From NCBI RefSeq assembly GCF_023515995.1, contig NZ_CP097320.1:496001-560000 (forward strand): 64,000 nt of DNA. Direction: 5' to 3'. Below the pieces are notes generated by a model, which had not been told where the DNA came from, did not search any database, and worked only from the letters and a program-made list of their open reading frames with translations. Made by a program: the position numbers and the translations under genes. Of the stretch, positions 15,356 through 23,470 are shown piece after piece; positions within the stretch are counted from its first letter, which is position 1, and each line of letters starts with the position of its first letter. The stretch is from Candidatus Mycobacterium methanotrophicum (lineage in GTDB: Bacteria; Actinomycetota; Actinomycetes; Mycobacteriales; Mycobacteriaceae).

Positions 15356-15835
15356 ATGGGACACGTGGCTGACCCGCTATCGCACATCGACGCCGACGGC
15401 GCAGCGCATATGGTCGACGTCACCACGAAGGCGGCCACCAAGCGCACCGCTGTCGCCGCGGGCTCACTGCGTACTTCCGCCCAGGTGGTGGAGCTGATTA
15501 CGACGGGAGGACTGGCCAAAGGCGATGCCCTGGCGACCGCGCGAGTTGCCGGCATTCTGGCCGCTAAACGCACCGGCGACCTGATTCCGCTGTGTCATCG
15601 GTTGGCGCTCACAGGCGCCGACGTCGATTTCGCTGTCGGTTCCACGGATATCGACATCACGGCGACGGTGCGCAGCACCGATCGCACCGGCGTCGAGATG
15701 GAGGCGCTGACAGCGGTGAGCGTGGCGGCCCTGACGCTTTACGACATGATCAAAGCGGTGGACCCGGCTGCGCGTATCGACGACATTCGGGTGTTGCGGA
15801 AGGACGGCGGCCGGCACGGAACCTGGGAGCGGTGA
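15356..15835 (+). CDS. moaC: Cyclic pyranopterin monophosphate synthase MoaC
   Basis: Enzyme of 159 residues that rearranges the MoaA product to cyclic pyranopterin monophosphate. Conserved segments are HMVDVTTKAATKRTAVA near residue 18, LIPLCHRLALTGADVDF near residue 75, VRSTDRTGVEMEALTAVSVAALTLYDM near residue 105 and LRKDGGRHGTW at the end, including the catalytic lysine-aspartate region. The ATG was kept; a GTG three codons later is an alternative. The stop codon overlaps the mog start (TGATG). Confidence 0.95.
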   Translation: MGHVADPLSHIDADGAAHMVDVTTKAATKRTAVAAGSLRTSAQVVELITTGGLAKGDALATARVAGILAAKRTGDLIPLCHRLALTGADVDFAVGSTDIDITATVRSTDRTGVEMEALTAVSVAALTLYDMIKAVDPAARIDDIRVLRKDGGRHGTWER

Positions 15836-16317
15836 TGGCAGACCGCTCCGCGCGCGTCATTATCGCCTCGACCCGCGCGTCGGCCGGCATCTACCAAGAT
15901 CGGTGCGGGCCGATAATCTCGGAATGGCTTGTGCAGCGCGGGTTTCCGTCGGTGCAACCGGTGGTTGTCGCCGACGGCGGACCGGTGGGTCAGGCGCTGC
16001 GGGATGCTCTCGCCGACGGGGTCGACGTGGTGATCACCTCGGGTGGCACCGGCATCTCGCCGAGCGACGACACCCCCGCCCAAACGGCGGCGGTGCTCGA
16101 CTACGAAATTCCTGGGCTGGCCGACGCTATCCGGCGTTCCGGTCTACCGAAGGTGCCGACCTCGGTGCTGTCCCGGGGTGTATGCGGGGTGGCGGGACGG
16201 ACCTTGGTGGTCAACCTGCCCGGTTCGTCGGGCGGGGTGCGCGACGGGCTTCGGGTGCTCGCCGATGTGCTGGACCATGCGCTGGACCAACTGGCCGGCA
16301 AAGACCACCCGCGATGA
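15835..16317 (+). CDS. mog: Molybdopterin adenylyltransferase Mog/MogA
   Basis: Protein of 160 residues that adenylates molybdopterin before metal insertion. It shows the MoCF-binding fold: ARVIIASTRASAGIYQDRCGP at the start, DVVITSGGTGISPSDDTP near residue 65, and LVVNLPGSSGGVRDGL near residue 125, the loop that binds the pterin. The start overlaps moaC by one base. A 25-codon frame begins at its stop codon but is too short to support as a gene. Confidence 0.93.
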   Translation: MADRSARVIIASTRASAGIYQDRCGPIISEWLVQRGFPSVQPVVVADGGPVGQALRDALADGVDVVITSGGTGISPSDDTPAQTAAVLDYEIPGLADAIRRSGLPKVPTSVLSRGVCGVAGRTLVVNLPGSSGGVRDGLRVLADVLDHALDQLAGKDHPR

Positions 16318-16392
16318 ACGAGCGGCTGGAATTCCCTCGGTCGGGGGTGTCGCCCAGTTTGGCCGCAATGCACGCTGGATGCCTTAGCTAAG

Positions 16393-16970
16393 AGCACAAC
16401 CACGGTCACGCGACGCAGTCCGCAGAGACGGCAGGGGCGTACCGCATCAACTTCGATTTAGGCCTATGGGGGCCGAGTGCGGAACTGAGAGCCAACAAGC
16501 CGCGAACACATGTTCGCCGTTACCTGGAATCCGCACAGCGAATGGGCCTGCTGCGAAAGCACCGTGGGCGCCTCATGGTGACCGTGCGGGGCAAGGCCGC
16601 ACGCAGCGACCCGCCGGCGCTGTGGTTCCAGCTCGCCGAACGTATGCCGCTCACGTCGAAGGATCTGTGCGAAGAGCAGGCCGGGCTTCTCTTCCTCATC
16701 GCGGTCGCGGCCGGCGAGAACGACCCCGACGGGTTCGTCGCCGCCATGCTCGACGCCATCGGTTGGAAGCACCGCGACCGTACACCGATCACGACGTCGT
16801 CGGCGGCGCACATAACGAGGAACACCACAGACGTGCTGCGGCGGCTTCGGCTGCTGGCGCCGGACAGTCGAGTCGCGAAGCCAGAGCGTGTCACATCGCA
16901 AGCGGTGGCGTTCGCCCGCGCCGCGGCGCGGTCGTGGCCATCCGTCGCAAAATCGACACCGCGGTCGTGA
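16393..16970 (+). pseudogene. Truncated ORF, winged-helix-like C-terminal region of an unidentified protein
   Basis: An open frame without a proper start (a stop lies just upstream at about 16390). It reads AYRINFDLGLWGPSAELRAN, then HVRRYLESAQRMGLLRKHRGRLMVT and GKAARSDPPALWFQLAERM, which looks like a winged helix with wing, followed by QAGLLFLIAVAAGENDP and VLRRLRLLAPDS. The wording recalls the C-terminal part of pRiA4b ORF-3-like proteins of actinobacteria, but I am not sure. The first in-frame ATG is at 16542. Probably the 3' part of a gene whose 5' part was deleted behind mog. Confidence 0.45.
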
Positions 16971-17044
16971 TCCTCGCTGGATCACAGCCATATCCGTGTT
17001 TCGCGGCGCGCCTGAGCACCCAGGCGCCGGCGCCGCGCAGGTGG

Positions 17045-17065
17045 GAGTAGGATTCAGTCCTACTC
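17045..17065. promoter_or_regulatory. Palindromic operator of parDE
   Basis: Perfect inverted repeat GAGTAGGA-ttcag-TCCTACTC, ending 17 bases before the ParD start; a GGAGG ribosome binding site lies between them. It is the expected site for autorepression by the ParD ribbon-helix-helix protein. Confidence 0.7.
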
Positions 17066-17082
17066 AGCAATGGAGGTCGCTC

Positions 17083-17352
17083 ATGCGAACGACGCGGCAA
17101 TTGAGCATCACACTCCCAAACGACATGGCTGAAGCGCTCCGCGAGCGGGTGCGCTCAGGAGACTACGCCAGCGAAAGTGAGGTGATCCGCGAGGGCCTGC
17201 GGGCATTGTTCGCCCGCGATCAGGCTATTGAAGCCTGGCTTCGTGACGAGGTTGCCGCCGCGTACGACGCCGTGGTCGCCGACCCTTCGCGCGCCGTCAC
17301 TGCGCAGAGGGTGCGGGCGCGGCTGGCCGCCGAGCAGGCCGGGAGCGTGTGA
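17083..17352 (+). CDS. parD: ParD-type antitoxin
   Basis: Antitoxin of 89 residues with an N-terminal ribbon-helix-helix (RQLSITLPNDMAEALRERVRSGDYASESEVIREGLRAL split as strand, helix, helix) and a C-terminal toxin-binding region beginning around AIEAWLRDEVAAAYDAV. The start is supported by GGAGG 6 bases upstream. It overlaps parE by 4 bases. Because the toxin gene is damaged at its 3' end, this antitoxin may now act only as an autorepressor. Confidence 0.9.
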   Translation: MRTTRQLSITLPNDMAEALRERVRSGDYASESEVIREGLRALFARDQAIEAWLRDEVAAAYDAVVADPSRAVTAQRVRARLAAEQAGSV

Positions 17353-17732
17353 GTCCCAGCGTCGTCTTCACGCCCGAGGCCGAAGATCAGCTCGCCGAGC
17401 TGTACCGCTATATCGCCGCCGCGGGGTCGGCCGAAGTCGCGGCGCGCTACACGGAGGCGATCGTCGCTTACTGCGAGGAGCTGGCCGCATTCCCGCATCG
17501 CGGCAGCGCGCGCGACGACATCAAGTCTGGACTGCGCACAATCGGCTTCAGGCGACGGGTCGTTATTGCATTCGCCGTGTTGGACCAGACCGTTGCGATC
17601 ATCGGCGTCTTCTACGGCGGGCGAACCCGCAGTTCAGAGCCCGTTTCCCCAGGTTCGGCGCGGGGTTCGAGTCCCCTTAGCTCCACCAGTGCAAACGGCA
17701 CTTCGACGCATCCTCGAAAGCGCCGCGTTTGA
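17349..17732 (+). CDS. parE: ParE-type toxin with replaced C-terminus
   Basis: RelE/ParE superfamily protein. Residues 1-93 are typical (VVFTPEAEDQLAELYRYIA, AFPHRGSARDD, IGFRRRVVIAFAVLD, VAIIGVFYGG). Normal ParE ends within about ten residues of the GVFYGG strand; here the frame continues for 34 residues of serine-rich sequence that is in fact the 3' end of a tmRNA-like gene (17640-17688) and its flank. The toxin was therefore cut by an insertion or deletion event and may be inactive or altered. ParE proteins target DNA gyrase. Confidence 0.75.
   Translation: MSPSVVFTPEAEDQLAELYRYIAAAGSAEVAARYTEAIVAYCEELAAFPHRGSARDDIKSGLRTIGFRRRVVIAFAVLDQTVAIIGVFYGGRTRSSEPVSPGSARGSSPLSSTSANGTSTHPRKRRV
17640..17688 (+). 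repeat. 3' end of a tmRNA-like gene (probable attachment-site scar)
   Basis: The stretch ends in a T arm (GGGG-TTCGAGT-CCCC) followed by TTAGCTCCACCA, which is the 3' acceptor strand and encoded CCA characteristic of tmRNA (ssrA) genes. The matching 5' part (GGGGCT-like) is not present upstream, where parE lies, so this is only the terminal fragment. Many integrative elements use the ssrA 3' end as attachment site and leave such copies at the far end of the island. Inferred: one edge of a former or present genomic island. Confidence 0.6.
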
Positions 17733-17991
17733 CGACAACTCTAGGCGCGCCCCGCCTGCTGAAGCCCGCTCGACGAACGCTTCTTCGACCTCAGCGCACC
17801 CACGACCACTCCTTTCGACCGGTAAGGGTGTAGCGTCGGGGTGTTGGTACTTCCAGCCGATCCGGAATGGCCCAGCTTCTGACGCTGATCTGCCCGAGCA
17901 TCCGCTCACGCCGGACACATCGTTTTACCGTTCAGTCGGGATAATTTTGAATGCTCCATCGTTGTTTCAGCCGTTGATTGCTCCCTTTGGG

Positions 17992-19125
17992 ATGCAACAC
18001 TTCTCGTACATGCCGAGCTTTGGCATCCTCAGCACCTACTCGCCGACACCATGCGGTCTGGCGACCTTTAGCGCGGCACTGACAGTCGGGCTAACAGCCA
18101 GAGGCGCCGACGTCAACGTCGTGCGCATCGCCGACGGTGGCGTCTCCGAGGAGCCGAACGTCGCCGGCGAGCTCGTCAACGGCTCGGCTTCGTCCGTAGA
18201 GGCAACCTCCGAGCTCCTTAACCAGAGCGACGTCGCCGTCATCCAGCACGAGTACGGCATTTATGGCGGTCCTGACGGAGACGAAGTCGTCCAGATCATG
18301 GCCGGATTGCGCGTCCCGTCGATTGTCGTCGTCCACACGGTGCTCAAACATCCGACACCACACCAACGTTCGGTGCTCGAATCGGTGATGGCATTGGCCG
18401 ATCAAGTGGTTGTGATGTCGGAGGTGGCCCGCCGACGCCTAGGCGCAGGCTTCGCCGTCGACCGCCACAAGGTCACCACCATCCCGCACGGCGCGGCACT
18501 CCCCAGCACCAACGGCGTGCAGCATCCCGACCGGCCGACCATCTTGACCTGGGGCCTCCTGGGACCGGGCAAGGGCATCGAGCGGGTCATCGACGCCATG
18601 GCTTCGCTCAAGAATCTGCCCAACCCGCCGCGGTACATCATCGCCGGCCGCACTCACCCCAAAGTCCTCGTTGCGCAGGGGGAAAGGTATCGCGAAGCAC
18701 TTGTCGCGCAAGCGAAACGCCTCGGCGTCGCCGAGGCGGTGTTGTTCGACGCCGTGTACCGCACCCCGGAAGCGCTCAGCGCTCTCATCCAGACGGCTAC
18801 CGTCGTCGTCCTGCCCTATGACTCGAAGGACCAGGTCACCTCCGGTGTGCTGGTCGACTCCCTCGCGACTGGCCGCCCGATCGTCGCGACCGCTTTCCCC
18901 CACGCGGTCGAGCTTCTCGGCAGCGGAGCGGGCACCGTCGTTGCTCACGACGATCCCGACGCACTGGTCGCAGCGCTGCGCCAGGTGTTGACCGATCCGC
19001 ACCTCGCCGACTCCATGGCCACCGAAGCCCGCGGGCTGGCCCCGACGATTGCCTGGCCCGTCGTCGTCAACGCCTACGTCGGCGTGGCGCAACGGCTGTT
19101 GATCACTCAATCGGCACCGGCGTGA
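17992..19125 (+). CDS. GT4-family glycosyltransferase
   Basis: Glycosyltransferase of 377 residues with the GT-B fold. FGILSTYSPTPCGLATFSAAL near the N-terminus is the typical glycine-rich acceptor-side loop; later come VAVIQHEYGIYGGPDGDE, TILTWGLLGPGKGIERVIDAM near residue 190 with the nucleotide-sugar-binding G-x-G-K-G, YIIAGRTHP, and VVLPYDSKDQVTSGVLVDSLATGRPIVAT near residue 285 with the EX7E-like region changed to D-x-x-TSG. It is the first of four genes with 4-base overlaps. The ATG at 17992 is preferred; the frame is open upstream and an ATG at 17951 is possible. Substrate unknown. Confidence 0.88.
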   Translation: MQHFSYMPSFGILSTYSPTPCGLATFSAALTVGLTARGADVNVVRIADGGVSEEPNVAGELVNGSASSVEATSELLNQSDVAVIQHEYGIYGGPDGDEVVQIMAGLRVPSIVVVHTVLKHPTPHQRSVLESVMALADQVVVMSEVARRRLGAGFAVDRHKVTTIPHGAALPSTNGVQHPDRPTILTWGLLGPGKGIERVIDAMASLKNLPNPPRYIIAGRTHPKVLVAQGERYREALVAQAKRLGVAEAVLFDAVYRTPEALSALIQTATVVVLPYDSKDQVTSGVLVDSLATGRPIVATAFPHAVELLGSGAGTVVAHDDPDALVAALRQVLTDPHLADSMATEARGLAPTIAWPVVVNAYVGVAQRLLITQSAPA

Positions 19126-20144
19126 GCGGTGCCGCGCCCAATCCGGTGTTCGCGCACCTGTTGCGAATGACGGACCATCGCGCCACCTTCGAGCACGCCT
19201 GCATGACCGTGCCACGCCGTGAGCACGGGTACTGCACCGACGACATGGCCAGGGTGCTCGTCGTCACCACCCGCGAGCCCGACGCACCGGGTGCCGTGAA
19301 GGGCCTTGCCGGCAAGGCCCTGCGGTTCTTGAACGACGCCCAGTCCTACAACGGCGCCTGCCGCAACCGGATGGACCCCGCCGGACATTGGACCGACCAG
19401 CCCACCACGGACGACCACTGGGGCCGCTGCATCTGGGGGCTCGGCACCGCCGCCGCCCGCAGCGGCGTCAGTCTGGTGCGCCGACTCGCCGTGATTCAGT
19501 TCGAGCGCGCCGCGAAGGCCAGGTCGCCGTGGCCGCGGGCGATGGCGTTCGCCGCCGTCGGCGCCGCCGAACTCCTCACCTTCGAGCCCGGCAATTCCGC
19601 TGCGATGCGACTCCTCGCCGACTACTCCGTCACCGTCGCGAGACCCAAGACCAAGTCCGACTGGCCATGGCCCGAGCCAAGGCTCACCTACGCGAATGCG
19701 ATTCTTCCTGAGGCGATGATCGCTGCCGGCGTCGCGCTGGATGACCCGGACCTGAAACAGCGTGGCCTGGATCTGCTGGAGTGGCTGCTCGATTACGACA
19801 CGATTGACGGCCACCTGTCGCCAACCCCGGTGGGCGGCCGGGGACGGCAGGACAGCCGGCCCGCCTTCGATCAACAGCCGATCGAGGTGGCCACCCTCGC
19901 CGACGCCTGCGCACGCGCCGCAGCCGCCGATCCGCGGGCGCTCTGGCCGGATGGGATCCGGTCGTGCGCCGCCTGGTTCCAGGGCGCCAACGACTCCGGG
20001 TTGCTCATGTGGGACACGGAGACCGGTGGTGGTTTCGACGGGTTGCTCGCCGAGTGCGTCAACCTCAACCAGGGCGCGGAATCGACCCTTGCGGTGATCT
20101 CCACCCTGCAACACGCGCAGCGCTTTTCGCTAGTCTCACAATGA
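19122..20144 (+). CDS. Six-hairpin (alpha/alpha barrel) glycosidase-like protein
   Basis: Protein of 340 residues that always seems to follow such glycosyltransferases in actinobacterial operons. It contains EHGYCTDDMARVLVV near residue 37, DDHWGRCIWGLGTAA near residue 95, WPWPEPRLTYANAILPEAM near residue 182 and a C-terminal WFQGANDSGLLMWDTETGGG; the alternation of helices and conserved aspartates and glutamates fits an alpha/alpha toroid as in glycoside hydrolases. No catalytic assignment can be made. It starts with GTG overlapping the previous gene by 4 bases and ends overlapping the GH130-type gene. Confidence 0.6.
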   Translation: MSGAAPNPVFAHLLRMTDHRATFEHACMTVPRREHGYCTDDMARVLVVTTREPDAPGAVKGLAGKALRFLNDAQSYNGACRNRMDPAGHWTDQPTTDDHWGRCIWGLGTAAARSGVSLVRRLAVIQFERAAKARSPWPRAMAFAAVGAAELLTFEPGNSAAMRLLADYSVTVARPKTKSDWPWPEPRLTYANAILPEAMIAAGVALDDPDLKQRGLDLLEWLLDYDTIDGHLSPTPVGGRGRQDSRPAFDQQPIEVATLADACARAAAADPRALWPDGIRSCAAWFQGANDSGLLMWDTETGGGFDGLLAECVNLNQGAESTLAVISTLQHAQRFSLVSQ

Positions 20145-21649
20145 CTTTGATGCGCACCGGGCTTGTCACCCGCGACCCTCAGCGGGTCGCGGCCAATTTG
20201 GCGCGGGTGATCACCCAGCTCTTCGTGCCCGGCCAGGAGGGCTTCGAGCCTCAGGAGTCTCGAGCGGGAGTGGTGCTAAAGCGCATCCTCGCCCTGACCG
20301 ACGACGACGTTCGGTCGTCCCTGGACGACGTCATCATCCGCTTCGACGGACGGCACCGTGACCTCCTGGGCACGTTCCGTCGGCACGCCCACGAGCTCGC
20401 CGACCGTCTGGATCCCGACATCCGCCTCAGCGACGCGCGAATACTGTTGCTGGGAGCGGCCTTTACCAGGGAGTACGCCATCGAGGGGGCGGCGCTGTGC
20501 AACCCCAGCATTGTGGCCCACCCAGACCAGACAGATGTGGCGGCAGGCAGCCTGCGATTCGTGATGAGCGTGCGGGGGATCGGGGAAGGACACCGCTCGT
20601 CCATCGGGTTCCGCACCGGAGTCGTCGACGCCGGGGGCCGGGCCACGATCGATGAGCCGGCCCGCCTGGCCGCCACCGGAAGCGTGTCGGGCGCGCCGCT
20701 CGAGGCCGCGGTGTTCCGCGGCGAACTCGACCGCATCGGCGATGCCGGCGAGGCCGCGGACTACGTCTTACATACGCTCGGCGACCGCTTCACGCGATCC
20801 GACCTCGACGCGCGACTCGACAACCTCCGGGCCCACCTAAGCACTCGCACACACGGGGAGCGCACGGCCGCCCTGATCCGCGCGATCGCCGTGCGGTCCT
20901 ATGCCATCGAATTCCCCAGCGACGTATCGATTTCCGAGCGCGTGCTGTGGCCGTCGATGCAGGCCGAGCAGGCCGGCATGGAGGACGCCCGATTCGTCCG
21001 GTTCGTCGACGACGACGGCTCGGTCACCTACTACGCCACCTACACGGCCTACAGCGGATCCCACATCAGCCAACAACTGCTCAAGACCAAGGACTTCCAG
21101 TCTTTCACCTCCGGCCCGCTCGTTGGGAAGGCCGCGGCCAACAAAGGTTTGGCCTTGTTCCCCCGACGAATACACGGTCGCTACGCCGCCATGTCGCGAT
21201 CGGACCGCGAGACCAACACCATCGCCTTCGCCAACCATCTGGCGGTCTGGACGAGCGCCTCGCCCTGCCAGCAGCCGGCCGAGGCATGGGAAGCGCTGCA
21301 ACTCGGAAATTGCGGCCCGCCAATCGAAACCGACGCAGGGTGGCTGGTGCTCACCCACGGCGTCGGACCCATGCGCACGTACAGCATCGGCGCGATTCTG
21401 CTTGACCTCGACGATCCGACCCGGGTGCTCGGCCAGCTGCGACGCCCGCTGCTCAGCCCCGCCCGCGACGAACAGAACGGCTACGTGCCCAACGTCGTCT
21501 ACTCCTGCGGCGCGCTCGTCCACGCCGACACCCTGGTGATCCCCTACGGGATCAACGACGGCGCCATCGGCATCGCCACCGTGCCACTTCCGCAGCTGCT
21601 GGCCATGATCGTTCAGCAAACCAGATCGCCCGAGATGAGGTCACGATGA
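20141..21649 (+). CDS. GH130-like glycoside phosphorylase/hydrolase
   Basis: Protein of 502 residues. The second half has the five-bladed propeller features of GH130 mannoside phosphorylases: NPSIVAHPDQ, GMEDARFVRFVDDDGSVTYYATYTAYSG, KGLALFPRRIHGRYAAMSR and GWLVLTHGVGPMRTYSIGAILLDLDDP, with a late PYGINDGAIGIA. Family members cleave beta-mannosides with phosphate or water. An extra N-terminal helical region of about 190 residues precedes it. It overlaps the previous gene (ATGA) and the next one (ATGA). Together with the glycosyltransferase it suggests synthesis and turnover of a mannose-containing glycan or glycoconjugate. Confidence 0.75.
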   Translation: MTLMRTGLVTRDPQRVAANLARVITQLFVPGQEGFEPQESRAGVVLKRILALTDDDVRSSLDDVIIRFDGRHRDLLGTFRRHAHELADRLDPDIRLSDARILLLGAAFTREYAIEGAALCNPSIVAHPDQTDVAAGSLRFVMSVRGIGEGHRSSIGFRTGVVDAGGRATIDEPARLAATGSVSGAPLEAAVFRGELDRIGDAGEAADYVLHTLGDRFTRSDLDARLDNLRAHLSTRTHGERTAALIRAIAVRSYAIEFPSDVSISERVLWPSMQAEQAGMEDARFVRFVDDDGSVTYYATYTAYSGSHISQQLLKTKDFQSFTSGPLVGKAAANKGLALFPRRIHGRYAAMSRSDRETNTIAFANHLAVWTSASPCQQPAEAWEALQLGNCGPPIETDAGWLVLTHGVGPMRTYSIGAILLDLDDPTRVLGQLRRPLLSPARDEQNGYVPNVVYSCGALVHADTLVIPYGINDGAIGIATVPLPQLLAMIVQQTRSPEMRSR

Positions 21650-22041
21650 GCACGATGAGAAGGTCCCGCGACAGAACCCATAATCCGCTCGGCCAGTACG
21701 TCCTGCACATGGGTGCGGGATTCGTCGCCAAAGAACGTGCGCACGTGCTGGAGGCATTGGCTACGCTCGAGACGCATCTGGGCCGGTGGGACCCGTATGA
21801 CGTCAGCCTGGAAGTCTCGTTGCAGGACCGCGGCCGCAAGGAGCAGCGGGTCACGTTGCGCACGACCCTACCTGGTCTCGCGCCGCTCGTGGCCGTCGCC
21901 GACAACCGCGACATCACCCGCGCCCTTCACGAAGCCAAGCATGAGTTGATCCGGCAGCTCGAACACCAGAAGTCGGCGCGCGAACCCATGCACAATCGCA
22001 AGCTCGGGCACAACACGATCCGCCAGCCGGGCTGCAGGTAA
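21646..22041 (+). CDS. HPF/RaiA-like ribosome-associated factor
   Basis: Small basic protein of 131 residues. AHVLEALATLETHLGRWDPYDVSLEVSLQDR, then EQRVTLRTTLPGLAPLVAVADNRDITRALHEAKHELIRQLEHQK follow the beta-alpha-beta-beta-beta-alpha plan of the hibernation factor (S30AE) domain, without the C-terminal dimerisation domain of long HPF. Such proteins block the decoding centre or dimerise ribosomes in stress. Its translational coupling to three carbohydrate genes is unusual and suggests a starvation-linked operon. It overlaps the GH130-type gene by 4 bases. Confidence 0.7.
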   Translation: MSTMRRSRDRTHNPLGQYVLHMGAGFVAKERAHVLEALATLETHLGRWDPYDVSLEVSLQDRGRKEQRVTLRTTLPGLAPLVAVADNRDITRALHEAKHELIRQLEHQKSAREPMHNRKLGHNTIRQPGCR

Positions 22042-22167
22042 GCGGGTAATTTGTCTGGTCAAGGGAGGGCTTCGAGTGCTCTTAGCCCCACCGGAATAAC
22101 CGCTGGGAGAGAATCGGACCGGAAACGTACACTAACGGGTCCAACGTTCAAAACCGGGTCGGTCTGG

Positions 22168-23403
22168 TCAGGGCAGTCCGGCGCGGTCGAATTCCTGTTG
22201 GAGCCGTGGTCTGCGGCGGTGGGTATCGCGTAATTCGGCGATCAGCGTGTCAACCGCTTCTGCGTGGTCGCTGCCGGCTGCCAGTCGCCGCATCTTCGCC
22301 AGCCGTCGCGCCGCGAAGCGATAGTTCTGGGCGTTGGTCGCCACCAGTTCGCTTTCCACGAGACGTTGCAGAACGGGAAGGACGGCTAGTGGGTCAATCT
22401 TCTCGTAGGCCTTGACCAGTTCGCTCCATGTCGGGTCGTCGGTGAGGGCGAGTGAGTGCGCGAGATCCCAGGCGAACTCAACATCTCGGAGGGTGCGCAG
22501 GGCGAACATCACGGCATCACGGGGACGCGACGCGAGTGTGGTCATGACTTCTGCTTGATAGCCGCCAGGCCAAGAGGCGGTGCCGGCTGCGGCGTGCAGA
22601 TGTGCCGCCGTTGTGGCCGACGGCCAACGACGGAAGACCAGCAAGCGAGCGGGCAGTGACTCGTGGGGCCGGTGTTCATCGAGGAGTGCACACCAGTAGT
22701 CGGCGGCGCGGCGGGATTGGTGGCCATCGTCGAAGTCGGTGGCTTGTTTGGCCCAATCGATGGCTAGGTCGGTCTGCCCGATCTCTTGGAATGCTTCGGC
22801 GGTGTCCTGCAGCCAGGCGGCGACGCGTCGGTCCCGGGCATGTGTGGCGATGATCGCGTCGATATCCCGGTCGAGCACGGCCAGCCTGCGGGCGTTCCAC
22901 TCAAGGGTGAACCACTCATGTGAGTGCCCCGATGTCCAGCGATCGGCTTGGCTGGGATGCTGGCCCAGGCCGGCCTCGATCTGCGTCAATCGTGCCCGGT
23001 AGGTGACTATCCCGGCCTCGCCCAGCGCGGGGGCGTAGGCCACTGGATCGAGGGTGAAATAGTCGACATCGCCGTCGAATTGGAACGTCATCATCCAGTT
23101 GATGAGTTTGGCCGCTGGAACGTTCGCGGCGGCGGCGACTTTGGGATGCAGTTCCAGAAGCCGCCGGCAGGCGTCGCCGATGATGCCGCTGGAGTCATCG
23201 GCGCGGGAGATGACTTTGATCGCGCTGCCCAATGCTTTGTGGGTCACCGAGTACGCCTCGGCTGGATCAGCCGTCGGCACCGCGGCATCGAGGATGTCCA
23301 CAGCGTCGTGCATCCGTCGTCCGTGGTCGTTGGCTGTGGCCCATCGGTGGAGATCGGTCCTGGTACGAATCAGTGGCAGGACCCTGTCGGCGAGCCCGCT
23401 CAC
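22168..23403 (-). CDS. Conserved hypothetical protein, helical-repeat (DUF6880-like)
   Basis: Soluble, almost all-helical protein of 411 residues, with TPR-like stretches (RRVAAWLQDTAEAFQEIGQTDLAIDWAKQATDF, a region of short repeats, and AMFALRTLRDVEFAWDLA). It resembles the uncharacterised DUF6880-type proteins of actinobacteria that sometimes accompany SWIM zinc-finger proteins. No catalytic motif, signal peptide or membrane segment. It shares the strand and probably the transcript with the gene 67 bases upstream (23471-24055). Confidence 0.55.
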   Translation of the reverse strand: MSGLADRVLPLIRTRTDLHRWATANDHGRRMHDAVDILDAAVPTADPAEAYSVTHKALGSAIKVISRADDSSGIIGDACRRLLELHPKVAAAANVPAAKLINWMMTFQFDGDVDYFTLDPVAYAPALGEAGIVTYRARLTQIEAGLGQHPSQADRWTSGHSHEWFTLEWNARRLAVLDRDIDAIIATHARDRRVAAWLQDTAEAFQEIGQTDLAIDWAKQATDFDDGHQSRRAADYWCALLDEHRPHESLPARLLVFRRWPSATTAAHLHAAAGTASWPGGYQAEVMTTLASRPRDAVMFALRTLRDVEFAWDLAHSLALTDDPTWSELVKAYEKIDPLAVLPVLQRLVESELVATNAQNYRFAARRLAKMRRLAAGSDHAEAVDTLIAELRDTHRRRPRLQQEFDRAGLP

Positions 23404-23470
23404 CGGCGGTCCCGAGGCGCACCATGTCGCCTGTCGCTCGCTGATCGTGAGGTGTCGTCCGGCACTGCGA

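Noticed and set aside
17349..17692. A complete tmRNA gene
   Set aside because: Only the 3' T arm and acceptor end are present; the upstream 300 bases code for parE, and neither the 5' acceptor strand nor a tag-peptide frame exists.
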